Assembly: GCF_001682855.1 (NCBI RefSeq)
Contig: NZ_MAQW01000005.1
Coordinates: 346 to 54,169 of the forward strand
Direction: 5' to 3'
Source of the DNA: Bacillus sp. FJAT-27264
Lineage (GTDB): Bacteria; Bacillota; Bacilli; Paenibacillales; Paenibacillaceae
Length of the DNA: 53,824 nucleotides
Every line of letters begins with the position of its first letter. The first letter of the stretch is position 1. Shown in pieces: positions 33,716 to 42,368 of this stretch. Position numbers and translations under genes: made by a program. The notes beneath the pieces are model-generated. The model was not told where the DNA came from. It was given only the letters and a program-made list of their open reading frames with translations, and did no database searches.

Positions 33716-35278
33716 GTCGCTCCCTACGCGGGAGCGTGGATTGAAATTGCCTGAGCGTTGTTCTGCTCTGACTGTTGCAATTGGTCGCTCCCTACGCGGG
33801 AGCGTGGATTGAAATTAATGCTCCAGTTGTTCATAACGCAAGTCGCTCCGGTCGCTCCCTACGCGGGAGCGTGGATTGAAATTAATGCTCCAGTTGTTCA
33901 TAACGCAAGTCGCTCCGGTCGCTCCCTACGCGGGAGCGTGGATTGAAATTAATGCTCCAGTTGTTCATAACGCAAGTCGCTCCGGTCGCTCCCTACGCGG
34001 GAGCGTGGATTGAAATTAATGCTCCAGTTGTTCATAACGCAAGTCGCTCCGGTCGCTCCCTACGCGGGAGCGTGGATTGAAATTAATGCTCCAGTTGTTC
34101 ATAACGCAAGTCGCTCCGGTCGCTCCCTACGCGGGAGCGTGGATTGAAATTAATGCTCCAGTTGTTCATAACGCAAGTCGCTCCGGTCGCTCCCTACGCG
34201 GGAGCGTGGATTGAAATTAATGCTCCAGTTGTTCATAACGCAAGTCGCTCCGGTCGCTCCCTACGCGGGAGCGTGGATTGAAATTAATGCTCCAGTTGTT
34301 CATAACGCAAGTCGCTCCGGTCGCTCCCTACGCGGGAGCGTGGATTGAAATTAATGCTCCAGTTGTTCATAACGCAAGTCGCTCCGGTCGCTCCCTACGC
34401 GGGAGCGTGGATTGAAATTAATGCTCCAGTTGTTCATAACGCAAGTCGCTCCGGTCGCTCCCTACGCGGGAGCGTGGATTGAAATAAAAGAGGATGGGTC
34501 TACTGGTTTTAAATTAGGTGTCGCTCCCTACGCGGGAGCGTGGATTGAAATTACAGATCATGATCCTACAAGCAGACATGTGTAGTCGCTCCCTACGCGG
34601 GAGCGTGGATTGAAATACCAATCAAACGCTGATCTTCGATAGGTGTTGTGTCGCTCCCTACGCGGGAGCGTGGATTGAAATACTTTAAAAGGGCCGCGTC
34701 CTTGCGCTGCTTGATGTCGCTCCCTACGCGGGAGCGTGGATTGAAATCTTAACGCCGGAACAGATAGAAGAAATCAAAAGGTCGCTCCCTACGCGGGAGC
34801 GTGGATTGAAATTACGAGAGTTTGATTTTATATGGGCATCACCACCATGTCGCTCCCTACGCGGGAGCGTGGATTGAAATAATTCTTCCTGTAAAGTTGT
34901 AAAGGAACTCTCTGGTCGCTCCCTACGCGGGAGCGTGGATTGAAATCTCGAATCTCCATGAACGGAGGATTCAGATATAAGTCGCTCCCTACGCGGGAGC
35001 GTGGATTGAAATTAAATGAGTGAAAGAGCTGATAAAACGCAGAAGCTGTCGCTCCCTACGCGGGAGCATGGATTGAAATTTGATGGCGAAGTAAGCGTTA
35101 TAGCCGACGTACTCGTCGCTCCCTACGCGGGAGCGTGGATTGAAATTCTACGCTACGAATCTTCGTTTGGAAGTCGTGTTCGTCGCTCCCTACGCGGGAG
35201 CGTGGATTGAAATAAGAACTGGGATATCTGCGTTTTGCAGACTCTCGTCGTTCCCTGTGCAGAAGCGTGAGCTAAGCG
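33716..35278 (+). CRISPR. CRISPR array 1, type I-C repeats, one spacer tenfold
   Basis: 24 repeats of 32 nt, the last degenerate, and 23 spacers of 33-36 nt. The repeat begins GTCGCTCCCTACGCG and ends GTGGATTGAAAT, with a stem CGCTCCC/GGGAGCG. Orientation is set by the leader on the left and the decayed repeat at 35247-35278. Spacers 2-11 (first at 33816-33850, last at 34419-34453) are ten identical 35-nt copies at a 67-bp period; the spacer ends with GTCGCTCCG, copying the first eight bases of the repeat. The repeat at 35048 has one substitution (GAGCATG). Open frames inside the array are not genes. Confidence 0.97.
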
Positions 35279-35669
35279 TAATATGAATTACGTTCCAAAA
35301 GAGGGGTTTAAAATGTTGTTTTGTAAATTAATTCGAATTAGAACATGGTATCAGCAGCATTATTCCTCTATTTTTTTAACATAAAATAGTTAGTAGATAG
35401 TCTTGAAAATATACGTACAAACAATATATAATCTCTCACTCTGGATACTGATTTAAAGTGAGGGATTTTCTTTTTATAAAATTACTTACTGAATAAAGAG
35501 GATAATGATGGAAAAAGTCGAAAAAAGTAATAATCCAGGATTATTTTATCTTGTTAAATAAGTTTTTATGTCTTGATGAGTAAAATCTATTTTTGAGTTG
35601 AGTTTTTTTGATCTTAAAATACTAGAAACTAACAGTAATAAATTTCGACTAGCAGAGGAGGAAAGAATC
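35279..35669 (+). other. Gap between array 1 and cmr1
   Basis: It holds a terminator-like hairpin: AATCTCTCACT near 35430-35440 against AGTGAGGGATT at 35457-35467, with TTTTCTTTTT after it. A candidate 17-codon leader frame at 35508-35561 is listed separately. The cmr promoter probably lies in 35467-35640, but I cannot place it with confidence. Confidence 0.5.
35508..35561 (+). CDS. Candidate 17-codon leader peptide before cmr1
   Basis: The frame encodes MEKVEKSNNPGLFYLVK and has AAAGAGG 6 nt before its ATG. It lies about 110 nt ahead of the cmr1 start. It could be a translated leader tuning cmr expression, or chance. There is no support beyond the ribosome site. Confidence 0.25.
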   Translation: MEKVEKSNNPGLFYLVK

Positions 35670-37043
35670 GTGCCTAGAAAGATAGGATCAATTCCAAAAG
35701 TTACTTGTGTAGATACGCTTTTACAAGTTGAAAAGTATCATAATAGAGAGACCTTCAAAACTATCGAAGAGGATAAGCGACAAGAGGATCTACATCACAG
35801 GAGTCAATTACATAAAAGTTACGAAATTACAATTATAACCCCTATTTTTGGTGGCGGTATATTTCCTGGAAAGGTTAATGCAGCTGAGCCTGTACGGAGT
35901 TCTTCGGTACGTGGGCATTTGAGATTTTGGTGGAGGGCTACAAGAGGAGCTACTTCTGCTAATGCACAGGATCTTAAAAAAAGAGAGGCAGAGATCTTTG
36001 GTGACACCTCTAGACCTAGCAAAATCAAATTATGGGTAGAGTCTTATAAGGATAAGCCTAAAAGAACTTCTGATAAACTCCCATCTTATGCACTATTTCC
36101 TTTTAATAATGAAACCAAGAAAACATCAGTTGAAGATGGATATATGCGTAAATTCAAACTACATATTCAATTGGATGTAGGTGAATCAGGACTGCTGGTC
36201 TCCGACATTGAACCTGCTCTATGGGCTTGGATTAACTTCGGAGGAATAGGAGCAAGAACACGTAGAGGGTGCGGTAGTTTGTATTGTGAGAAGTTCTCTC
36301 CACCGTCAGAGTGTACTAAGGAAAGCTTTGTACAATGGTTTGAGAACAAAGTTGGCGAGTACAAATTAGAGTTGTTAGAGAGCCCTGATACACGTGAGTG
36401 GCCTACATTGAGTAAGAGATTCGAAGTAGCCCATTCAAGCGGTAGCAATATTACGAGCTGGAGTAATTCAATAGAAGCTTATCGAAATTTCCGCTCAAGA
36501 GCTAATAAAGGTGGAAAGAAGCGGAGCTTTTGGCCGGAGGCTGATACCATCAGACATTTAACGAAAATGACTGTAAAAAAACATCAGGATCCCTTTCCCG
36601 AAAAACCTAAGGATCTAATTGCATTTCCTAGAGCAGAATTCGGATTGCCGATTATATATCAATTTAATCCTAAGGATAATAATCAAGGCAATGGATCTGA
36701 ACCATTTAGAACTACATTACAGCCAAAAGACAAATCTCGACTTGCTTCCCTTCTTATTTTGAAGGCTGTAGCCATATCCGAAAACAAAGGTTTTGGTATT
36801 TTTCTCGTATTAAATCAACCAAGACTTAAGGAAATTGAATTAATTAAAAATGGTGGAGGCAGAGGGTGGGAGAGAAAGTTCGATGCTAAGCATATTTACT
36901 CTCAACTTGACTACCTAGACACTCCAATGAAGGATTTAGATGGGAATTTATATTGCTCAGCCATAGATGCCTTTATGAACAGTGAGGAGGTGAACAGATT
37001 TTGCGGAATGAACAACAATCAAACCAAGCGCAACCACAAGTAA
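35670..37043 (+). CDS. cmr1: Type III-B CRISPR protein Cmr1
   Basis: A Cas7-like RAMP protein of 457 aa that caps the 3' end of the crRNA in the Cmr effector complex. The family signature is ITPIFGGGIFPGKVNAAEPV followed by RSSSVRGHLRFWWRATRG. A Gly-rich loop FGGIGARTRRGCGSLYCEKF is typical of RAMP folds, and a second region with AEFGLPIIYQF and SRLASLLILKAVAIS marks the C-terminal half. GTG 35670 is chosen because GAGGAGGAAAG precedes it; the frame is open further up but has no ribosome site. It overlaps cmr2 by 43 nt. Confidence 0.93.
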   Translation: MPRKIGSIPKVTCVDTLLQVEKYHNRETFKTIEEDKRQEDLHHRSQLHKSYEITIITPIFGGGIFPGKVNAAEPVRSSSVRGHLRFWWRATRGATSANAQDLKKREAEIFGDTSRPSKIKLWVESYKDKPKRTSDKLPSYALFPFNNETKKTSVEDGYMRKFKLHIQLDVGESGLLVSDIEPALWAWINFGGIGARTRRGCGSLYCEKFSPPSECTKESFVQWFENKVGEYKLELLESPDTREWPTLSKRFEVAHSSGSNITSWSNSIEAYRNFRSRANKGGKKRSFWPEADTIRHLTKMTVKKHQDPFPEKPKDLIAFPRAEFGLPIIYQFNPKDNNQGNGSEPFRTTLQPKDKSRLASLLILKAVAISENKGFGIFLVLNQPRLKEIELIKNGGGRGWERKFDAKHIYSQLDYLDTPMKDLDGNLYCSAIDAFMNSEEVNRFCGMNNNQTKRNHK

Positions 37044-38914
37044 TGATGCAATTCTCCATAGGTCCTGTACAGGACTTTATAGCACAGGCTCGTAAGACTA
37101 GAGATTTATGGTTTGGGTCGCACCTGTTGTCTCAACTAGGCGTTGCGGGAGCGATGGAGTTTCAGAAGCTAGGTGGGGAATTGATTTTCCCAGCTCTTGA
37201 TAAGCAGGTGACTGAAGAGGACGCACCCAATATACACGCTCCTAACAAAATTCTAGGAATCATCGAGACGGATGATCCTAATCGAGTTGCTTGGAAAGTA
37301 AGATATGCCATAAGTGGTGCTTGGCATTCGTTCGCAAATGAAGCAGAGGGTGTAATCCAAGAATCTATTAATCCAGGAACTTGGAAAAGACAAATTAGTG
37401 ATTTTGTAGAGTTCTATGCGGCATGGACGATTGTTGATACAACCCCGTATGCGGAGGTACTGCAAAATACAGAAGCACTGCTTGCAGCACGTAAGACGCT
37501 TCGTGATTTTAGACAAAATGATCCAGGTGTTATGTTTGGTGAAGTCAAATCCTCCTTGGATGGAGGCAGAGAGTCAGTCCTACTTAAAAAAGATAAGGTT
37601 ATGCAGAATCTAGCATCATTTGGGATCAAGCCGAGAGAAACACTTGATGCGATCTCCCTTGTGAAAAGACTGTCCAAGCATATAGAAGTTGGTAAGGAAA
37701 AGGAATTCCCATCCGTATGCGATATTGCATTCTTGCCATTCCATCAAAGCCTAAGAAAGAATACTAAGCTTCGAAATATTGCCCAGAGCTACTATGGAAA
37801 AGTGCAGAATTTCGGTGCAAGTCGAGGGAAATGGAGAGAAGACAACTTCAATACAGATAAATACGACGCTAGATTGTTCTATGAACGGCGCATTGAAGAT
37901 TTCTTGGAAGAGAACTTCATTTCGGCGACTCAAGATTCAGAGGCTGTAGTAGAAGAATTGCAGCAGGAAATCACCACTGCAATGTACGCTATGTATGAGT
38001 CTATGAAGGAAGCGATGAACCAAGATAAAGGGCATTTTAGCGAGCCAACGCCGTACTATGCATTCCTCTTGGCTGACGGTGACCGGATGGGGGATCATCT
38101 TCGTAAGATTGAGGATATGGCAAGTCATCAGGCGTTCTCGCAAGCATTGTCAGAATTCTCTAAGGGCGCTGACGGAATCATAACGAAGCATGAGGGGCAA
38201 TTGATCTACAGTGGGGGCGATGATGTGATGGCGTATCTCCCTGTTCATCAGTGTCTTGCTGCCGCAGTACAACTCGCAGAATCTTTCACTACTACGATGA
38301 GTAAGGTGATAGCTTCGGATACGAGAAAGGCTACTTTATCAGTTGGAATCGCTATCGTACATATGCTGCAGCCACTTGAAGAGGTTCGTCAATTAGCTGC
38401 TGAAGCAGAGAAGAAGGCGAAGCAAGATCGGAATGCAATGGCAGTGCATATTCAGAAGCGTAGTGGAGCCGATCAGATGAAAGTGTGTATTCCGTTGTAT
38501 CAAGAAGCTACAGATGCTCTTACAGAGCTCCAGCTGTTAATTGAAAAAACATACATTTCATCCCAGTGTATCTATGCTCTCCGTCAATTACATCGTCAGT
38601 ATCGTGAGATGGAGAAGACTTCGGACTGGTTGAAGGCAGATGCAGTAGACTTGCTTATTCAGAAAGAGGTTGAGCGGCTAGTTCGGAAGCAACAGCCAAA
38701 TGGGGACTTGAAGGAACCTCAAGATTCATCCACGACATTAACTGAACGAGAAAAACAAGAGAAAACCAAAGAGATCGTTATTGCAATCTTAATGAAGGCG
38801 TATCAGCGTACTGGAAAACCTATTGATCGTTTGGGACAGCTTGCAGACCAGTTGATTCTATTGCTTCATCTACAGGAAATGGGGGGCGCATATGAGAAAG
38901 CTACTGAGCATTAG
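37001..38914 (+). CDS. cmr2: Cas10/Cmr2 with GGDD cyclase motif and no HD domain
   Basis: The large subunit of the Cmr complex, which makes cyclic oligoadenylate when target RNA binds. The 637 aa begin directly with the Cmr2 N-terminal signature FSIGPVQDFIAQARKTRDLW, so the N-terminal HD nuclease domain of longer Cas10 proteins is missing. The cyclase Palm shows DGDRMGDHL and YSGGDDVMAYLP, with GGDD at residues 405-408 intact. The TTG start at 37001 follows GAGGAGGTGA, inside the end of cmr1. It overlaps cmr3 by 23 nt. No CARF effector gene that would read the second messenger is present in the window. Confidence 0.94.
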   Translation: MRNEQQSNQAQPQVMMQFSIGPVQDFIAQARKTRDLWFGSHLLSQLGVAGAMEFQKLGGELIFPALDKQVTEEDAPNIHAPNKILGIIETDDPNRVAWKVRYAISGAWHSFANEAEGVIQESINPGTWKRQISDFVEFYAAWTIVDTTPYAEVLQNTEALLAARKTLRDFRQNDPGVMFGEVKSSLDGGRESVLLKKDKVMQNLASFGIKPRETLDAISLVKRLSKHIEVGKEKEFPSVCDIAFLPFHQSLRKNTKLRNIAQSYYGKVQNFGASRGKWREDNFNTDKYDARLFYERRIEDFLEENFISATQDSEAVVEELQQEITTAMYAMYESMKEAMNQDKGHFSEPTPYYAFLLADGDRMGDHLRKIEDMASHQAFSQALSEFSKGADGIITKHEGQLIYSGGDDVMAYLPVHQCLAAAVQLAESFTTTMSKVIASDTRKATLSVGIAIVHMLQPLEEVRQLAAEAEKKAKQDRNAMAVHIQKRSGADQMKVCIPLYQEATDALTELQLLIEKTYISSQCIYALRQLHRQYREMEKTSDWLKADAVDLLIQKEVERLVRKQQPNGDLKEPQDSSTTLTEREKQEKTKEIVIAILMKAYQRTGKPIDRLGQLADQLILLLHLQEMGGAYEKATEH

Positions 38915-40136
38915 GCCGATTGATCCGATTATGGTTCGGGATGGAAGGCCGTTCACGATCACCCCAGGCATTCGGGCGCATACTCTGAATGATGTCACAC
39001 CAAGCACAGTTACAGGTGCAATCCGCACTTTATTAGGTAAAAGGCTTGCTGCGGCAACTGGGGTAGAGAAAATAGCTCACTATGCCAAAGTTCCTGTACG
39101 TGGCCCGTTATATGAATGGCGTGGAAGTCTTTATTTTCCTATGCCGCAGGATGTTGAATTACACGAGGAGCAGAAGGTTGAGAAAGTGCGGTTTGTTAAA
39201 CCAACCCAACCTTCAGACTCAGGGCAGGGTTTCTGGGGAGTCGGTAAGGAAGGGCTGCTGAATGGTGTTGATTTGTTATGGCCTCCGATCGGAGCTGGAC
39301 AAGCAAAGACTTCACTCGTTAAACCTTCGTATGTATCCGCTAGCTGGATGAAGCGCTGGTTATGCGGAGAATTGGATTCTAAAGCATGGGCAGCGGCACT
39401 TAGGGAATGGCGAGTTAGTAAGGAGAAGCAACATTCGCAAGTAGAGGGGGACATTCCTTTTCTAGCGGCATGGTCCAAGGAAGTTCGTACACATACGGAG
39501 ATTGATAAATCTACATATTCAGCTCGCAAGGAGCATTTATTCTCAACGGAAGCGCTGGCGCTTCCACCCGATGTTACGATGCAGGTTAGTCTTGAGATGC
39601 CTCAAGAGGAATCGGGAGACACGGACCCTATCGACTTACTGCACCCATTAGGAGGGAAACGCAGGCTCGCTCATTTTAGCGAAATGAAAGAGGATTCCCA
39701 GTGGAATTGTCCTCCTGAAATTATAACTGCGCTGGATGGCAAAAAGTACGTGAAGATGGTGCTCGTAACGCCAGCATATTTCCGAAAAGGATGGCTTCCA
39801 GGCTGGTTAAACGAGGAGCTTGAGACGAAAGATAATTCCTTGGGCGTACGTTTAAAACTCCGCTGGGCATGTATTCCACGCTGGCAGCCCATATCTGGAT
39901 GGGCTTATTCCTCTGATAAGAGTAAGGAAGGTCTGAATGAGAAGGCGGTCAGACGAATGGTTCCGGCTGGAAGTGTATACTTTTTCGAAGTGATAGATGG
40001 TGGCAATCCACGTGTACTTGCGGAGCAAAGCTGGCTGCAGTCTGTCTCTGATACGAATCGGCGTAAGGAAGCTTTTGATAAGGAAGATGGGTATGGACTT
40101 GCAGTATGGGGAGTGTGGGACTGCTCAGCAAAATGA
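38892..40136 (+). CDS. cmr3: Type III-B CRISPR protein Cmr3
   Basis: A Cas5-like RAMP protein of 414 aa that binds the 5' tag of the crRNA and contacts Cas10. The N-terminus RPIDPIMVRDGRPFTITPG is diagnostic, followed by TPSTVTGAIRTLLGKRL. LVTPAYFRKGWLPGWL and the terminal GYGLAVWGVWDC are typical of the family. The ATG overlaps cmr2. After it a gap of 97 nt precedes cmr4, the largest gap in the operon. Confidence 0.93.
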   Translation: MRKLLSIRPIDPIMVRDGRPFTITPGIRAHTLNDVTPSTVTGAIRTLLGKRLAAATGVEKIAHYAKVPVRGPLYEWRGSLYFPMPQDVELHEEQKVEKVRFVKPTQPSDSGQGFWGVGKEGLLNGVDLLWPPIGAGQAKTSLVKPSYVSASWMKRWLCGELDSKAWAAALREWRVSKEKQHSQVEGDIPFLAAWSKEVRTHTEIDKSTYSARKEHLFSTEALALPPDVTMQVSLEMPQEESGDTDPIDLLHPLGGKRRLAHFSEMKEDSQWNCPPEIITALDGKKYVKMVLVTPAYFRKGWLPGWLNEELETKDNSLGVRLKLRWACIPRWQPISGWAYSSDKSKEGLNEKAVRRMVPAGSVYFFEVIDGGNPRVLAEQSWLQSVSDTNRRKEAFDKEDGYGLAVWGVWDCSAK

Positions 40137-40233
40137 GCATCTTGCATCAATCCAGAAGAAATGTTTAATCCAACAAAAGAATATTGAAATAAATAAAGTC
40201 CGTACAGTACGGATTCCGAAGGAGAGAATCGTT

Positions 40234-41145
40234 ATGGAACAAGCATGTAGAATATACTCCGTTCATTGTCTATCTCCCTTGCATGTTGGTTCGGGTGAAG
40301 GGGTAGGGGTTATTGATCTACCGATTATGCGAGAAAAGGTAACAGAGTGGCCGTTTATTCCAGGTAGTAGTATGAAGGGGGCGCAGCGGGATCACTATAC
40401 GGCGATACGTAAAAGTGATGCGTGGCTTGAACTAGCTTTTGGTAAATCAGAGTCCAAGGAAGCTCTAGCTGGCGCTCTGGTTGTATCGGATGCGAAAATA
40501 CTAGCCTTTCCAGTAGCGAGTAGATATGGGATTTTTGCTTACGTAACTTGTCCTTCCGTGATCTCTCGCTTCTCTCGTGATGCGGCAGCTGCTGGGAAAG
40601 GTGGCGCTAAAATCCCGGGTTTAGCAGAGTTATTGAAGTTGCAACCTCAAGAGAGTCAGGCGTACACATGTAAGGGATCCTCAGTAGTTAGTGAAGATAA
40701 GCTAATCTATCTAGATGAATTTGAAGGGGATGCTGTCTCTAACGACTCTTTAGATTTATGGGCAGAATGGGCAGCTGATAGAATTTTTAAAACTGATGAA
40801 ACAGACAACTCCAAACAAGAGGTAGTAGTCTTCAAACAACGTCTCGTATTAGTTTCGGATGATACCTTTCAATACTTTGTGACCCTGTGCTGTGAGGTTG
40901 CGCCGCGTATTCGTATTCTGCCTGAGACGAAGACTACGCAAGATGGTGCCTTCTGGTATGAGGAGTATGTACCTACAGAGGCGATCTTTTATGGAATCGT
41001 CTGGTCTGATCGAGTAAGTGGGTCTTCTGATTTGACGGCTCGGAAAGATCTTCTGAAGGCGCTTGATGAGCGACAAATCTTGCAGATTGGTGGCAATGCC
41101 ACTACGGGTAAAGGTAGAGTAAGCTGCCGCTTCTGGGAGGTGTAG
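40234..41145 (+). CDS. cmr4: Type III-B CRISPR protein Cmr4 (Cas7 backbone, target RNase)
   Basis: The repeated backbone subunit, 303 aa, that cuts target RNA at 6-nt intervals. SPLHVGSGEGVGVIDLPIMR includes D28, the position of the catalytic thumb aspartate of Cmr4 proteins. WPFIPGSSMKGAQRDHY follows, and the Gly-rich end is QIGGNATTGKGRVSCRFWEV. ATG 40234 is chosen because AAGGAGAG precedes it; the frame is open from 39997 but that part overlaps cmr3 and is not conserved. Cmr5 follows after 3 nt. Confidence 0.93.
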   Translation: MEQACRIYSVHCLSPLHVGSGEGVGVIDLPIMREKVTEWPFIPGSSMKGAQRDHYTAIRKSDAWLELAFGKSESKEALAGALVVSDAKILAFPVASRYGIFAYVTCPSVISRFSRDAAAAGKGGAKIPGLAELLKLQPQESQAYTCKGSSVVSEDKLIYLDEFEGDAVSNDSLDLWAEWAADRIFKTDETDNSKQEVVVFKQRLVLVSDDTFQYFVTLCCEVAPRIRILPETKTTQDGAFWYEEYVPTEAIFYGIVWSDRVSGSSDLTARKDLLKALDERQILQIGGNATTGKGRVSCRFWEV

Positions 41146-41148
41146 AGG

Positions 41149-41538
41149 ATGAGATCAGCAGATCATCATTACGCAGAAATTGCGTTTAAGCATGTCTCGT
41201 CCCTCATTGGTGATTCAAATGCCGAGAGTTATGGTCAGCTTTGTCATCGTTTCCCCATCATGGTGCAGACGAATGGATTGCGGTTGACGATTATTTTTTT
41301 TCAAGCCAAGGTTAAGAATCAGCTTAAGCAGAGTAAAGTATTTGATCAGTATCTACAGCATATGCAAGAAGTGCTCGGAATTGATAACTGGAGTAAAGCT
41401 GTAGCCCTACAAAATGCTGATTATTTACATTTGACACGTAAAGCACTCAAGGCTTCTGTCTGGTTCAAGCGGTATGCAGAAGCGCTCCTGAATGTCACAC
41501 AAGCGAACGAAATGACAAGCGAAGCGGGTGACTTGTAG
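41149..41538 (+). CDS. cmr5: Type III-B small subunit Cmr5
   Basis: The helical small subunit (Cas11-like), 129 aa, lining the target-RNA groove of the complex. The sequence is all-helical, with SYGQLCHRFPIMVQTNGLR matching the Cmr5 pattern (a helix ending in P-x-h-hxxNGL) and a C-terminal helix KASVWFKRYAEALLN. Its place between cmr4 and cmr6 and the one-base overlap with cmr6 support the call. Confidence 0.92.
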   Translation: MRSADHHYAEIAFKHVSSLIGDSNAESYGQLCHRFPIMVQTNGLRLTIIFFQAKVKNQLKQSKVFDQYLQHMQEVLGIDNWSKAVALQNADYLHLTRKALKASVWFKRYAEALLNVTQANEMTSEAGDL

Positions 41539-42368
41539 TGAATGCTTATTATGCTTTGACTAAAAGTAGACAGAAGTATAGCTATGAAGACAACACGAAA
41601 AAAGAAATTAAAGAATATGAAGTTGGGCTTGAGGACTTGGCGGGGAAATCTGATAAGAAGAGTAAGTACTACAGTTTATTTATAGAAGATTATCAGAGCC
41701 AGTGTAAGGATGGTGACTGGAAAGCAGCTTATAAGGTGTTCTTCAATCGCTATTATAATAAAGAAAACTTCGATGTTCTTAATTATAAAGAGCTGAAAGT
41801 TCGTTCTGTATCACCAATAGTAATCGGTCATAGTATGTCGGTACTAGAGACGAGTCTTGCCGTCCATAGAATCTATGGTGTTCCCTATCTTCCCGCTACT
41901 GCGATTAAAGGCCTTGTCTCGCACTATTGCCATAAGGTATTTGCTAAGAATGAGAAGACCGCTTCACTGGGATATGGGGGCGAGGATTATCAGATTCTAT
42001 TCGGTTCGACGGAAAAGGCAGGATATATCAGATTCTATGATGCTCTCCCTACGATAGATAGTGTTGCCGAGGCTTTAGTTCAGGATGTACTAACTCCGCA
42101 TCATCAGGAGTATAACAGCTTCAGATCAAATAGCGATAAGGATGTTCAGTGCCAAGCACCACGTGATGATGATAGCCCAGTGCCTATTCCTTTTTTAACA
42201 GCTAAAGCAACGTTTCTTATTACAATTACCTGTGAGGGTGAGAAATCTGAAGCAGAGGAGTGGCTGAATTTAGCTTCTTTGCTCATAAGGGAAGCGCTAT
42301 TAAACGAAGGTATTGGGGGAAAGACAAATGCAGGTTATGGACGATTGGAGGAGCTGGCGGAGAAATGA
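41538..42368 (+). CDS. cmr6: Type III-B CRISPR protein Cmr6
   Basis: A Cas7-like RAMP protein of 276 aa ending the backbone near the 3' end of the crRNA. Signature parts are RSVSPIVIGHSMSVLETSLA, GVPYLPATAIKGLVSHYC and the Gly-rich end GIGGKTNAGYGRLEEL. The GTG start overlaps the cmr5 stop by one base. Its stop overlaps the start of the next gene as ATGA. Confidence 0.93.
   Translation: MNAYYALTKSRQKYSYEDNTKKEIKEYEVGLEDLAGKSDKKSKYYSLFIEDYQSQCKDGDWKAAYKVFFNRYYNKENFDVLNYKELKVRSVSPIVIGHSMSVLETSLAVHRIYGVPYLPATAIKGLVSHYCHKVFAKNEKTASLGYGGEDYQILFGSTEKAGYIRFYDALPTIDSVAEALVQDVLTPHHQEYNSFRSNSDKDVQCQAPRDDDSPVPIPFLTAKATFLITITCEGEKSEAEEWLNLASLLIREALLNEGIGGKTNAGYGRLEELAEK

Noticed and set aside
33758..33946. 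Open frames inside the CRISPR arrays (also 35016-35210 and 44598-44883)
   Set aside because: They are made of repeats and spacers, have no fitting ribosome site, and encode the same short peptide over and over.
42260..42364. Upstream extension of the nuclease gene into cmr6
   Set aside because: The frame is open, but the ATG at 42365 overlaps the cmr6 stop and has a GGAGGAG site; the extension is just cmr6 in another frame.
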